Positions 31,991-43,135 of a stretch of 64,000 nucleotides of DNA are shown here, in pieces (within the stretch, counting starts at the first letter, position 1; the number at the start of each line of letters is the position of its first letter). The notes below the pieces were generated by a model, which worked only from the letters and a program-made list of their open reading frames with translations, searched no databases and was not told the DNA's origin. The translations under genes and the position numbers were made by a program. Origin of the DNA: Zanthoxylum bungeanum (Eukaryota; Streptophyta; Magnoliopsida; Sapindales; Rutaceae); the NCBI GenBank assembly GCA_019454045.1, contig SKCR01017971.1, positions 186,001 through 250,000 on the forward strand, read 5' to 3'.

Positions 31991-32999
31991 AACCCAGTTT
32001 GAGTCACTTTCGTATATGAGGGTGCCCAACATACGTGCTAATGGGTAAGACAACAAAGTTGGAAATGCGTTCTGAAGTTTGTTTCTTTGTAGGATATGCA
32101 AAAAGCACAAGGGGAGGTGTGTTTTATAATCCTCAAGATAATAAGGTATTTGTGTCGATAAATGCAATGTTTCTTGAGAATAATTATATGGCAGACTTCA
32201 AACCTCAAAGCGAGATAGTCTTGGAGGAATTAAAATCTGATGAGATCAGTCAACCTACTAGGATTGTTGTTCCACAAAGTGAAGAGACCACATCTTCGAG
32301 TCAGAATATCTTACCACCTCGTCGTAGTGGGAGGATAATACGACTACCTTCTCGATATAGACAAGAAGGTGAAGCACAAGTTGCTATCACTGATGATGGA
32401 AGATATGACCCATTGACATATAGATGTGCAATGAAAGATCATGACAAAGAGAAATGGCTTGAGGCTATGAAACTTGAGATGGAATCCATGTATTCCAACT
32501 CAGTCTGGGAGCTTATAAATCCACCTGAATGAGTAATTCCTATAGGGTGCAAATGGATCTACAAAAGAAAGAGGGGAGTGAACGGTAATGTAAAGACATT
32601 CAAAACAAGGCTAGTGGCAAAGAGTTATACCAAAAAAGAAGGAGTTGACTATGAGGAAACTTTTCACCAGTAGCCATGCTGAAGTCCATTCGAATCTTGC
32701 TTTCCATTGCTGCTCATTATGATTATGAAATTTGGCAGATGGATGTCAAGACAGCCTTTTTGAATGGCTATCTTGAAGAGACCATCTATATGGAGCAACC
32801 AGAAGGTTTTATAAGTAAGGACGAAAAGCAAAATGTTTGCAAATTGCATAGGCCTATCTATGGACTTAAGCAGGCGTCCAGATCTTGGAACATGAGATTT
32901 GATGAGACGATCAAATCTTATGGCTTTATCCAAAATCCTGATGAATCTTGTGTTTATAAATTCATCAAGAACAAGCGAGTGGTCTTTCTAATACTTTAA
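31991..32999 (+). pseudogene. Element E integrase C-terminus and reverse transcriptase, catalytic box missing
   Basis: Integrase tail with EVCFFVGYAKSTRGGVFYNP and a linker (PPRRSGRIIRLPSRY). RT follows with EKWLEAMKLEMESMYSN, WQMDVKTAFLNGYLEETIYM, MEQPEGFISKDEKQNVCKL and YGLKQASRSWNMRFD. It ends ...KNKRVVFLIL then stop, where members have the YVDD box: that stretch is deleted, so RT cannot work. Stops at 32530 and frameshift near 32670. Confidence 0.9.
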
Positions 33000-33866
33000 T
33001 ACTTAATGTAAAACTATTATCAGACATAAAAGTTTGGTTGGCTGAACAATTCCAAATGAAAGATTTGGGAGAAGCAAGTTATATTCTTGGGATCCGTCTT
33101 ATTAGAGATCGCAATAAAAAAACTACTAGCCCTGTCTCAGGCACTGTATATTGACAAGATGCTTATAAGATATTCAATGCGAAATTCCAAGAAAGGTAAT
33201 TTACCTTCCCGTCATGAAGTTCTTCTTTCTAAGAGGCAGTTTCCTTCGACACCCCAAGAGGAAGAAGATATGAGATGGATTCCATATGCGTTGACAGTGG
33301 GGAGCTTGATGTATGTTATGCTATGCACAAGACCTGATATATGCTATGCAGTGGGAATAGTTAGTTGTTTTCAGTCAAATACAAGATTAGATCATTGGGT
33401 AGCAGTTAAACATGTTCTCAAGTATCTACGAAGAACGAGGAATTATATGCTTGTTTATTTTGGTAGAGATTTGATTCCGATTGGATATACTGATTCTGAT
33501 TTTCAATCAGATACAGATGATCGAAAGTCGATATCTGGATCAATATTTACTCTTGGTGGGGGAGCTATAGTTTGGAGAAGTGTCAAACAATCATGTGTTG
33601 TTGATTCAACTATGGAAGCCGAATATGTGGCTGCTTGTGAAGCTGCCAAAGAAGCGGTTTGGCTCCGAAAGTTCTTTACTGATCTGGAAATGGTTCCAGA
33701 TATGAACAAGCCATTGCCACTTTATTGTGATAATAGTGGTGCAATGGCTAATTCCAAAGAACCAAGAAGCCACAAGAGATCAAAACATATTGAGAGGAAA
33801 TATCATGTGATTAGGGACATTGTGCAACGCGAAGACGTGGCTGTTCTGAAGATTCCATCTACATAG
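33000..33866 (+). pseudogene. Element E RT connection and RNase H
   Basis: Begins after the YVDD deletion (QMKDLGEASYILGI in one frame, shifting near 33087). Then GSLMYVMLCTRPDICYAVGI and RNase H with catalytic YTDSDFQSD, STMEAEY and YCDNSGA motifs intact. Ends at TAG 33864-33866 after IPST. The expected short DPFTK tail follows out of frame. Confidence 0.9.
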
Positions 33867-33960
33867 AATATAGCCGATCCTTTTACCAAGACGCTGTCTG
33901 CAAAGAGTTTTGAAGGGCATCTAGAAGGATTTGGGAGTATAGACATGTCTCATTTGCTTT

Positions 33961-33976
33961 AGGGCAAGTGAGAGTT
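33961..33976 (+). other. Degenerate polypurine tract of element E
   Basis: AGGGCAAGTGAGAGTT immediately precedes the right LTR. Confidence 0.65.
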
Positions 33977-35846
33977 TGTTGGGATTTTTATGCCCGACAA
34001 GCAAATGTGTTTGAAACATGATTGATTAATAAATTTATGATTCGATTTTATTCCATATATGCATTTTGATTTACTTTATAAAATTCATGAAAATTCCGTG
34101 ATTATTTTGAAGCTTTAAATTAAACATATATGTATATGTAAAATGTTACATACATATATGCATGGATAAAATTTAAAGAGTAATAATCAAAATTTGTTCA
34201 TGACTATGATTTGGAGTTGAGAATCTTCAAATCCAAAGTCATAAATACAGTTCATTCCATTATGAATGATATAGTTATATCCAGACTATATTATGTATAG
34301 ACATAGAAATGAATGTATTTTATATAATAAGATTATATTGGACAGGACTAGATAAAATTGAAAAGTTCTAATAATTTCCGTTAAATGAATAACATCAATT
34401 TTATCATAATGATGGTCATATATGTGATGATCTTAATTAATTGTATTTAGCATACTCCTATATCATATTAATTTATTATTTAATTTACTCGGTATGGCTT
34501 TGTATTTATTACATTTCGTAAACCTTGTATCGTGGGAATGAGTTGAATGCTAACCTGATACAATGAAATTCGTTCATAAGATTCTCCTGTTTGTTAGTTC
34601 AGGACCTGAACGATTAGCGTGTAAATTCATAAAAGTTATGAATTAATTTTTCACTTGAGAACTAATGGAAGTCAAAGATAAATATGTAATTGGAGAGGTT
34701 AACATTTTTTTTTTTACCTAGCTCTTTTACGAATCTGTTATGGAGGATCATTGCATAGGTAATGATTATATCAATGGATGAATACTTTGAGTAAATTAAT
34801 TCTATAATTCTGAGAGTGCAATTCTGGGTATTTAGTGGAGTTACTCTAGAATTAATAATTTCGTTTGATTAATAAAAAAATTTATAATTAATCGACAAAA
34901 TTATTGGAGCTTAGAATTATAGGTCCATCGGTCCCCCGTCGTCTTCTATCACTGTTCGAACGATAATAATTGCGAAGAAAAATAGTTGTGAATTATATAA
35001 AATAATTATGAATTATTTTACACTCTAATTATTCCATATAACTATTGTTTGGAAATTATGACAAATGTTGTCATAATATATTTATCAATAGATAATGTAT
35101 CTATTTATTAATTTATGAAAATTAATATTTAATTAATTTGATTAATTAAATTTTAATTTAATAAGATAATTTTTCAAAAGTTGAAATTTTGAAAATTATT
35201 TTTTAATGTATTATCTTTGATAAATTATGAGATAAATATTAAAGGATTTTGTTTTGGTTTTTTAAAAATCAAAATTGATAGGATTTGCTTGGAAAATAAA
35301 AAACGTGGGATAAGATTAGAATTCTATTTTTGATCAAAAGTTGATCCAAGAAAAACAAATCATTTTAAATTCAAAACGTGAGCTGTGTTGGTTTTGGAGA
35401 GAATCACCATTTGATCACAAAATCAAAAAAAAGAAGTATAACAACAAAACAACACGTGGGTGTTGTAAAAGGAAAAGAAAATGAAAGAGTTTTCTTTTAA
35501 TTCTTTCTTAGTTTTGTTTTGAGAAAATCAAAAAGAAAATAGCACACATGATTCGTCTCATATGCTGAGTACACGAATCCTTCAATAAATTAGAGTGTTC
35601 TTCGTAATTATTTTTATGCACACACGTGCCGTTTGATGTGAGGAGACAAGTCGAGGAAGATCGTGGTTCAAAGAGTCGTGATTTATAGAGATCCAGATCT
35701 ACATGTATATTTCCGCTTAAGTTCTGAATATTTATGTTATTAATGTACTAGAAAATACTGATCCGATTTTTATTGTTCATGTAAAATAAATATTTTTTCC
35801 GTTACTGAACATGATTTCTGCTGCTCATGAACTCTGAAAACCAACA
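33977..35846 (+). repeat. Element E right LTR (1870 bp)
   Basis: Same ends as the left LTR and flanked by TTAAT (35847-35851). Shorter than the left LTR mainly because it lacks the 19-bp repeat expansion. Confidence 0.92.
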
Positions 35847-35851
35847 TTAAT

Positions 35852-36149
35852 AACATAAACTACCATAATTTTTCATAAATATATATGTATGATATACAAA
35901 ATTCATAAATTTATTAAAAATGACCAATTAAATTTATACAACATTATTTTTCCTATAATAATTGTAACAATTTTTCGAATCTTAATTGAAAATTAATAAC
36001 AACTAATAAAAGCAAAATAATAAGCGAATAAATGAATTAAATTTATATTCAATTCAGACTTGATCCCACGTGGCAAAACTTGTTTATTGTAGGTCTATTG
36101 GTTGTTACTTTTTCCAAATCACCCGCAAGTGATGCTATCATTTGGTCTG
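35852..36149. other. Host AT-rich DNA
   Basis: No gene or repeat recognised between E and the promoter-like site. Confidence 0.5.
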
Positions 36150-36180
36150 GTTCAAAACCCTAGCATTATATAAGTTGGCG
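36150..36180 (+). promoter_or_regulatory. Telo-box and TATA promoter-like site
   Basis: AAAACCCTAGCATTATATAAGTTGG holds a telo-box (AAACCCTA) 6 nt before a TATATAA box. This pair is common upstream of plant ribosome-biogenesis and snoRNA genes. Downstream there is a possible first exon ending in a consensus splice donor (ATGGGTAAGTTC near 36308-36319). Confidence 0.55.
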
Positions 36181-37167
36181 GCTGGAGCAAATGGTTCTCA
36201 CTGAACTGTTAAAGACCTCCTGCCTCCTAGCGTCAGGCAACTTCAAAAAATGCTCTTGCTTTGATTCATTTTGCATTGCATTTTCTGTCATTCAGTTCAT
36301 ATTCTTAGATGGGTAAGTTCAATATTATACTGTGATTGATTGCTTTGCAAACGAGTAAAGACTGCCCCTTTTGTGTATTATTATCTAGAGTAGCAGAAAG
36401 ATTGCATTTTGTTTGGTCAATCTGAAACTTTTTTTTAAAATTATATAACTTTAGAACTGTAGAATGAGAAGTTTCAGTTTTATTGACATTGATTCTCAAG
36501 TTAAAGTTAGTGGACAATGTCTTGATGGGTTTGTTTTGATGTATGTACCCTTTGACTTTGACCATTCATATTATCTGATTTCAAGCATCACAGGTTCTTT
36601 ATTGAGCTGATGAATCTCTTGTTGTGTTTACAGTTTTGAGTGACCAGATACTTGTTGAAAAGAACATACAAGATTTTCGGTTTGTGACATTGCACACTTT
36701 CCTCGCAATCAATATGTAAAAGTTACTTCCAGTTCCAGAGCCCGTGGCTTATTTTCTACGCTGCTTATAGCAAAATCAATGATAAGAATAAATGTTTTTT
36801 GTTGGTTGTATTGAATCAAAGGTACTTCAATAACAAGATACCTCATGCGTTATCAATTCGATTTTAAGATGGTTTTCTTGTATTTGATCAATTTTTCACA
36901 TTTTCATGCTCTGGAATAAAATGTTTGAGTGCATGACTGCATGTTGATGTTGGTAATTTTCCTTATAATGTATGAAAACGACTATAATTATTTAATGGAA
37001 AATTTATTATATGATTTTATCTTTGGAAGACTTTGGTGTGGTACCTTGGATACTTTCAACCCGTTACATTGCTGGTTTAGCTGTGAACTTCTCTGATGTT
37101 TACTTGTATTTATGTCTGTCCCTTCTAGTTTTACTATTGAAGTTTTTCAGGAAATGCACAACATGTA
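36181..37167 (+). other. Possible transcript 5' end and intron, no protein
   Basis: From the promoter-like site to the first snoRNA-like unit. A donor-like GGGTAAGT at about 36310 and T-rich, AT-rich intron-like sequence. No ORF with recognisable homology. If transcribed this would be a non-coding host for the RNAs at 37168-38106, which is inference only. Confidence 0.4.
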
Positions 37168-37354
37168 CCTGACTAGTCAGATGCCTGTCTTTGCCATTAC
37201 AGTAGGCATTGTTACATGTCAGGAAAATGAAATATAGGGAAGGAAATGTGATGGATGGGTTTCCCATCTATCTGTTTATCGTCTCTTGAAAGTGTCCATC
37301 GTTGCCCAGCAACAAATGTAATTGTTATTTGAGCTACATCTGGACACTACATCT
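37168..37354 (+). ncRNA. H/ACA snoRNA-like unit, copy 1
   Basis: 187-nt unit. 5' hairpin closed by CCTGAC (37168-37173) with GTCAGG (37218-37223), an internal pocket, and an upper stem ATGCCT/AGGCAT. An H-box-like AAATGA (37225-37230) follows directly. A middle hairpin forms from GATGGATGGG/CCCATCTATC. The 3' hairpin closes GTGTCCA (37292-37298) with TGGACAC (37341-37347), then T-ACA-TCT, the ACA box 3 nt from the end. About 14 nt separate the upper 5' stem from the H box, as in pseudouridylation guides. The extra middle hairpin is unusual. Target not identified. Confidence 0.65.
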
Positions 37355-37498
37355 CTCTCTCTCTCTCTCTCTCTATCGCCCTCAATGTATTGTGGGTTTT
37401 AAGTAAGCATATGTGTTTAAACAAACCCTTCTAATTATTTGACTATAGTTTTTTTTCCCATTACTCTTATTAGTTATTCAAAAGTGATAATGATAATA
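37355..37498. repeat. CT microsatellite and spacer between snoRNA-like copies 1 and 2
   Basis: A (CT)n run of about 22 bp starts at 37352, then AT-rich spacer. No gene. Confidence 0.75.
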
Positions 37499-37685
37499 CC
37501 AGACTAGTCAGGTGCCTACCTCGTCCATTATGGTAGGGATTGTTACATGTCTGGAAAATGAAGTATAGGAAAGGGAATCTGGTCGATGGTTTTCCCATCT
37601 ATCTGCTTTCCGACTCTTTAAGGCGTCCATCGTTGCCCAGTAATTAATTTGATTATTATTCGAGCTACATCTGGACTCTACATCT
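37499..37685 (+). ncRNA. H/ACA snoRNA-like unit, copy 2
   Basis: 187 nt, collinear with copy 1. The outer 5' stem is now CCAGAC/GTCTGG (37549-37554), a compensatory change against copy 1, and the upper stem is CCTACC/GGTAGG. H-box-like AAATGA at 37556-37561. Middle hairpin GATGG...CCATC. 3' hairpin GCGTCCA with TGGACTC, then T-ACA-TCT. The pocket sequences TCGTTGCCC and GAGCTACATC are identical to copy 1. Confidence 0.65.
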
Positions 37686-37915
37686 CTCGCTGTCTCTGTC
37701 TCTCTAACTCTATTTATGTTTCTGATTATTATTCATGTGTTTAATGCTTCAAATTTGGTTTTCCCCTTCATGGTGAGCAAACTATAGGCTCAGCCATCCA
37801 TGTGCCTCTATATGTATCCGTTTACTCTGTCTCTTTGTACACATTTGGTGAGCAGGCCATACACTTAATCCTTTTTCCTCTGCTTTTCCAATATTTTCAT
37901 TATTGTGTGCGTCAA
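37686..37915. other. Spacer between snoRNA-like copies 2 and 3
   Basis: T-rich sequence without ORF or recognised repeat. Confidence 0.5.
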
Positions 37916-38106
37916 CCAGACATGTTGAAGTGTTTACCCTAGAAATGAGGATAGGGATTATTACATGTCTGGAAAAGTAATGATAGGGAAGAACAACTTT
38001 GGGGGATGGAAACCTCTCCTCTTTGTTGGATTTCTCTTGACGGTGTTCATCGTTGCCCGATATTCAGTATGCAGTGATTAGCGAGCTACATCTGGACTCT
38101 ACATTT
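37916..38106 (+). ncRNA. H/ACA snoRNA-like unit, copy 3
   Basis: 191 nt. Outer 5' stem CCAGAC/GTCTGG (37967-37972), upper stem CCCTA/TAGGG, H-box-like AAAGTA (37974-37979). The middle hairpin uses different bases (CAACTTTGGGGGA with TCTCCTCTTTGTTG) yet keeps pairing. The 3' pocket TCGTTGCCC and GAGCTACATC is conserved; TGGACTC then T-ACA-TTT closes the unit, but its lower 3' stem pairs poorly here. This is the most diverged copy. Confidence 0.6.
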
Positions 38107-38406
38107 GAACATCTATTGTGGTTCAAAAGCTGCCGTAGGGGATCAATATCTGTTAAAAATATTTGCATCTTGGGTATGTGATGAGAAATACTATTTATTT
38201 CTTATACGTATACCCAACTTTTTAAGTTAGGCACTGAATTATTGCTACCTAAGAGCACTTATCTGATACAATGAGATTAGAAAACAATTTTCTTAAGCGA
38301 GGACTTCATTTCTGTTGAAGCAACTTGAATGTTTTACTTTTCAGCATCATGTCTACCAAGTATTCTTTCTACTTTTTCCCATGTTATCTTACAGCCTTTA
38401 TTTTAG

Positions 38407-38720
38407 GTTGAGACATTGTTAGACGGTGTAAAGCGGGATGGGAAAGGTCTGGTTATGGATGTAGCTCATAATGTTGACACTGGAGCCATACTAATGCAAG
38501 GCTTTACAAACAGGAATGCACTAGCCACAACCATTTCCTCTCAGAAGGCAAGTAGGCAACATTCTACAGTCAAATCACAGTCAATGTTGTGGACTAAATT
38601 TAGGCCAGAGCTCTAAGAATTTCATCAATGTACATGCTTCTTTCTTGATTTTGATCGCGATTCTGTATGCTTAGTTTGATAACTTTTCTATCAGATAATT
38701 TACCTTTGGAAGTTTTATCG
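38407..38720 (+). pseudogene. HISN2: HISN2-like (phosphoribosyl-AMP cyclohydrolase) exon remnant
   Basis: After a splice-acceptor-like TTTATTTTAG, the frame from 38407 reads VETLLDGVKRDGKGLVMD, NVDTGAILMQGFTNR and ALATTISSQKA, matching the cyclohydrolase domain of plant HISN2, which performs steps 2 and 3 of histidine synthesis in plastids. Past QKA an 8-bp duplication (AGTAGGCA) and an extra A shift the frame; SMLWTK, NFIN- and FLDFDRDS-like pieces follow in scattered frames to about 38690. The N-terminus and the pyrophosphohydrolase domain are not found. Probably a broken gene copy; if a neighbouring intact exon set exists it is outside the window. Confidence 0.72.
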
Positions 38721-39737
38721 TCCCACCGGCAATGTAGCATTTCTCAGTTCTGTTTTTTCAAGTAACTGTTTGTACATAGTTACCTCGGTCATTGATGATG
38801 GAATTGTCACTGGGTATATGCAGCTGTTGTTTCAATGAAGTCATCAACAGATCAACACCACCACATTCTTCGATTCACAGTAAAGGATTCTCATTGTGCT
38901 TTCAATTGCCAAGGCATTTCCATTTCTGCAATCGTTTCTGGTTCTTAACTTGTTCAGCTCCAGCTCATTATATTACAACCTTTGCCACCATATTTTCCAC
39001 AGAGCTTGCCCTCAAACCCATTTGCTTATTCATAATTTTAGTGAGATTATCTCTATAGCACCTTTGTTTTGTCGCAAGTATAAATAGTTACTACAGATTT
39101 TTGACCATGAAACTCCACCATTTTTGTTTTGTGTTTTACATCAATGAACTACTTTTCCGTTTACGCCGTCAGAAAAAATATTTACAAAAATATTATTTTA
39201 CTCCTAATACTATTTAATATCGTAGTGGCTCATTGATTATAAAAAGAAAAGTTAGGTGATGTTCTGACTTTGTCAAAAAAATTTAGTAGTGCACAGATAA
39301 ATTCCAAAATAACAACAAAAACAATAATCCCCTACAATTGGATGGATCTTTCAAAATGCCAAAAAAAAAAAAAATACAATAAGATTTAGAGATATTTCAC
39401 AACGTGTTTACTGTTGAGTTCAGGTATAATAAAATAAGTTAAACAGTCCTAATTGCAAAGGAGAATATGTATTTGTATAAAGAATGGGCGAGTCCATGGA
39501 ATTAATAAAATATATTTTAATAAAAAATAATATAGATGTAACTGATGAGTAATATTTTAAAGTGTTTAATATTGATCATCTTTATGGACTTGTAGGGACG
39601 TGGCTATAAAAAAAATTTGGACCTATTTAACAACTCAAGAGAAGAGCTCTTCTATAATGCTCAACAGTCGGGGAAAGTTGAGTAAGCAGCTCGAGCTCAA
39701 CTAGATTAAAGAATCCATTTTTAGGTCAAACTTTTAA
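38721..39737. other. Host DNA between the HISN2 remnant and element G
   Basis: AT-rich, with a poly-A run near 39361. No gene, RNA or element recognised. The left TSD of G (GAAGT, 39738-39742) is at its edge. Confidence 0.5.
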
Positions 39738-39742
39738 GAAGT

Positions 39743-40844
39743 TGTTGATGGTGGTTTTCAGCCCCAAGGAACTTCGAAGTCTGAAGAGGGGCAAAGTGAG
39801 TTTTACACTTAACAAATGAAAACCCAATGTCCTTGTGAGGACAAGAGGTGAGCCAGAGGGGCCAAAGCCCGAGGTACAGAAAGACAACCCGAGGAAAAAA
39901 CCAGAGGATAGGTTGAGACATCGACCCGACCTGATAAGAAAGTATCAGACTCGATAGCACTAGAACATCTATGAAGATCGACCCGAGGTGGTCAGGTCCG
40001 GTCCAGCATCAGACTCAGAAAACAGGCTCGACATCAGACTCTCAGAGCAGCCTCAACATCGGACTCGGCATTCAGAGTCTCATATCAGCCTCTGGAACTA
40101 GAACCGACCCAGCAGACCAGACCCGGTATAGAAGAAAGGAAGAGGATCCAGTATCAAGCACCTCGGGGACCGAAATGGGGTTTGCAATGTCTTGTGTTAC
40201 ATATGAATGACATAAGCCTTACGAGGAAGTTTGGGCCATCAAAAGGCCGAGGCTATGGGAGCAGTGCAAAGGCTTATCCACTGACACACGGAACAACGTG
40301 TGAGTGGTTGAAACGTAGGCTGACACATGGGCAAAACGTACATCAGTGGTCAAAGAGGCTGAAATGATGAGTTTCAGATGGTAGAGAGTTGTTATGTCAT
40401 ACGATAGAGGTACTATTTATAGAGTGGTTGGGGAAGAGAGCCTAGGCAATAATGAATTAGCAACGTGGCTGACGTCATGAGTTGGTGCAATAATAGAATT
40501 TGACCTAGTATATAAAGGGGTTGAAAATTCATTGTAAAGGGTTGCCTAAATTATTTCATACATAACTTGTAAAAAGAGAGCAAAAAACTTTAAGTGTAAG
40601 CAAGAGATATTGAATGTGAGTCAGACCTGAGCACCTAATAAAGATTTTATTTCCCTTGCACCCGTGGACGTAGGTTGGATCCATTCTGCCGAACCACGTT
40701 AAACCCTTTGTCTTATCTGTTGTTTCTATCTTTTGCCAAGTTTGCATTTGGTTCCCAACAAACCAAACAAATTCACAGTTGAGGGAGGTTTATTCGAGGA
40801 GTGATTTTCCCGAATTACCCATGGAACGAAAATAGCCGTCAACA
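39743..40844 (+). repeat. Element G left LTR (1102 bp)
   Basis: Starts TGTTGATGGTGGTTTTCAG and ends AGCCGTCAACA. TATATAAAGGGG near 40508-40519 is a plausible TATA box, with a first-transcript region downstream. Matches the right LTR across its length with moderate divergence. Confidence 0.9.
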
Positions 40845-40862
40845 GTTGGCGCCGTATATGGG
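40845..40862 (+). other. Primer-binding-site-like sequence of element G
   Basis: GTTGGCGCCGTATATGGG directly after the LTR, with the TGGCGCC core shared with B and D. Confidence 0.72.
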
Positions 40863-40896
40863 GAACGGTATGAAAAATAGCAAACACACTAAGACG

Positions 40897-41560
40897 ATGG
40901 CAGGAGACGAAAATCATAGGGCTTTGGAGGCGTCAGTGGCAAGATGGATGGAGAGAATGGAAGAGAACTTGCGGATTGAAAGGGAGGGGACCCAAGCCTT
41001 CATACATGCCATGATGGAGAGAATTGAAAAGTTGGAAGAAAGATCAGTGGGAGAACAGACGCAAGTAAGGCCTAGTCAAAGGAGGGAAGATATTGCCGGT
41101 AGTAAGAGGCTGTCCACTATAGAAATGGAGCAAATGGCTAGGAAAAGGAAACCCATCAAAGTGGGATCAGAGGATCGTTGCAATGGAATTAGCGAATGGA
41201 AAAGGCCAGGACCAACCCAGTAGGAGCTCGAGATTACAACTAACCCGACTGCAGGTCTAACACCCATGCTTTGAGTTGTTCATATTATAGGGGATGCTGC
41301 GTATACTGCCCTCAGTAAGCCTTTGGCACAAATAGCTTGGGAGATACGGGACAAGTGCCTACTAACTAAACCTGACACGAGGAAATTTAAGGTGGACAAG
41401 AGGGATCAAATGGCTTATTGCACCCACCATCAAACAAGAGGACATAACACGAATAATTGTAGGGATCTGTAAGAACAAGTCGAAGACATAGTGAGAAATG
41501 GCTACCTCAATGAGTATGTTGATCATGAGGTCATGATGATGAGGCAGTGTCAGTAGTAAA
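40897..41560 (+). pseudogene. Element G Gag remnants
   Basis: ATG at 40897 gives MAGDENHRALEASVARWMER, matching the start of B Gag, and runs as an acidic coiled-coil to a TAG at 41221. The central capsid domain is missing. From about 41290 the C-terminal part reads DAAYTALSKPLAQIAWEIRD and the finger YCTHHQTRGHNTNNC (about 41418-41462), then a stop and NGYLNEYVDHEV. This equals Gag ends with the middle deleted. No protease or RT follows. Confidence 0.8.
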
Positions 41561-42529
41561 GTCATCAGGTCGGGTATCTCACTAGTAGTAGCTGGACGGT
41601 ACCCGGCTCAAGAAGTCCTGGAATATAGAGATGCGAATGAGATATTTCCAATAGAGCCTCTCTTAGAATGACCCTCAAATAGTTGTAAGAAAGACATTAT
41701 ATCTCATTAATATGAATATGACTTTCCTTTTTCAAATAAAAACTTGTTCCCCTATGCTTATTAATTATTTAGATGGGAAAGACATGTCCAATATTTTTAG
41801 GAGATACTTGTGAGCAGGATACATAAAGGGGTGAATGGCAGGTGGGAAAAGCGCGAACCCCCTGTGGCACGCCAATCTCAGGTGTTATTATCAAATCCCC
41901 CAGGCAAAGCGTTAATACCCAATGACTTGTTACATTTGGGGAATAAAGCAAAAAAAACCTGCATGAAGTTTGACACCTCAAGTATCTAGAGCACGCTCGG
42001 GGAAAGTGTCAGTGCGACGCTTGGTGTCCTTTGGTAATTATCACAAGCACGGATTGAAGAGAGATGATGTACTACGGTATCGTTGGAGGTACATTACATG
42101 GGGAGAGCCCAAGGGCCTCTGGGGCATTTGCAGCCTAGAGATGCGCCTAGCACGGGGAAAGGAAATGCCCACGTGGCGCTGGCCATCCCATTTCGGACCT
42201 GTCAAGCATAACACGGGGAAGGTAAAAGGGCCTCCGTGGTATTTTTGAGACTGTGGTTTTTTCCCTAGCATGGGGACATTCCCTATGGCGTTGGTCACCC
42301 TTCCGGTCTGTAGCTCGGTTCGCGGGGACATTGGACTGTAAGGTTTAAAATTGTTATTTTTGGTGGCATGGGGCATGACGCTATCTCAGGCTCTTTTGTT
42401 ATTTCTTTTGGGTCTGTACGGGGTATGTGATATATCACCTTCGTTTTGTTTATCTTATTTGAAGTGGGACGATATTTCCCGTCTCCACAGTGATTTTTAA
42501 AGGTCAAAAATCTTCCATCGCGGTTGAGT
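41561..42529 (+). other. Element G non-coding internal region
   Basis: No protein recognised. ORFs on both strands share repeat-derived words (ACGGGGAA, GGCGCTGG) and were not called. Corresponds to the 3' non-coding part of Tat-type elements after pol loss. Confidence 0.55.
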
Positions 42530-43135
42530 CTTGGAAAGAAATTTGATGGCTCGGGATTGCATTCGTTTCGCTGAGGCCATGTTGATGGCATAAGGAGGGT
42601 ACATTCCCGTGTGGCCAGTAAATTTGATGGCTCGGAGCTGCATTCGTTCCTCTGAGATCATATTGATGGAACAATGAGAGTACATTCCTTTATGGCATGT
42701 TTATTTGATGGCTCGGGGCTGCATTTTTTCTGCCAAGGCCATGTAAATAGGCGTAAGGAGAGTTCATTCCCATGTGCCCAGTTTTCATGATTGGCTCGAG
42801 GTCGGGTTACATCCCACTGATGCCTTATCATCTTCGTTGGCATGAGGTTGGAGTTTCTCCCCAAAGCCAAGTGTTGGTGGCTCAAGGAGGGTTTATTCCA
42901 TTGGGGCCAAATGACTTAGATGACGTGGGGTCGAAATTTTTCCCTAAGGCCTCTCTTTGTCAGATCGGCTCGGGGCTGGGTTACGTCCCGTCGAGGCCTT
43001 ATTGTTGTATATTGGCACAATACGGGTTCATTCCATTGCGACCAAGTGACTTTGATAGCGTGGGATCAGAATCTTTCCTAAGGCCTCTCTTTGTCAGATA
43101 GGATCCGGGTTGGGTTACGTCCCGTCGATGCTTTT
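42530..43135 (+). repeat. Degenerate 75-90-bp tandem repeats of element G
   Basis: Units marked by TTGATGGCTCGGGGCTGCAT (42543, 42624, 42715) and later GGCTCGGGGCTGGGTTACGTCC. The last form is close to the complement of the 83-bp unit of D (GGGACGTAACCCGACCCCGAG), which fits their opposite strand orientation. CTCGG/CCGAG pairing is partly preserved. Confidence 0.75.

Larger units (their letters stand above)
26411..35846 (+). mobile_element. Element E: complete but inactive Ty1/copia retrotransposon
   Basis: LTRs at 26411-28346 and 33977-35846 (TGTTGGGATTTTTATG to GAAAACCAACA) with a perfect TSD, TTAAT, at 26406-26410 and 35847-35851. The order gag, protease, integrase, RT, RNase H is that of Ty1/copia. 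The primer site is next to the left LTR and a degenerate purine tract is next to the right one. Every gene is broken by stops or indels, and the RT has lost its catalytic YVDD segment. LTR architecture resembles Tork/Angela-like plant elements, but lineage was not settled. Confidence 0.92.

Noticed and set aside
37168..38106. Three RNA units as microRNA precursors or C/D snoRNAs
   Set aside because: No single long hairpin with a 21-nt duplex, and no RTGATGA/CTGA boxes. H and ACA boxes and pocketed hairpins fit H/ACA better.
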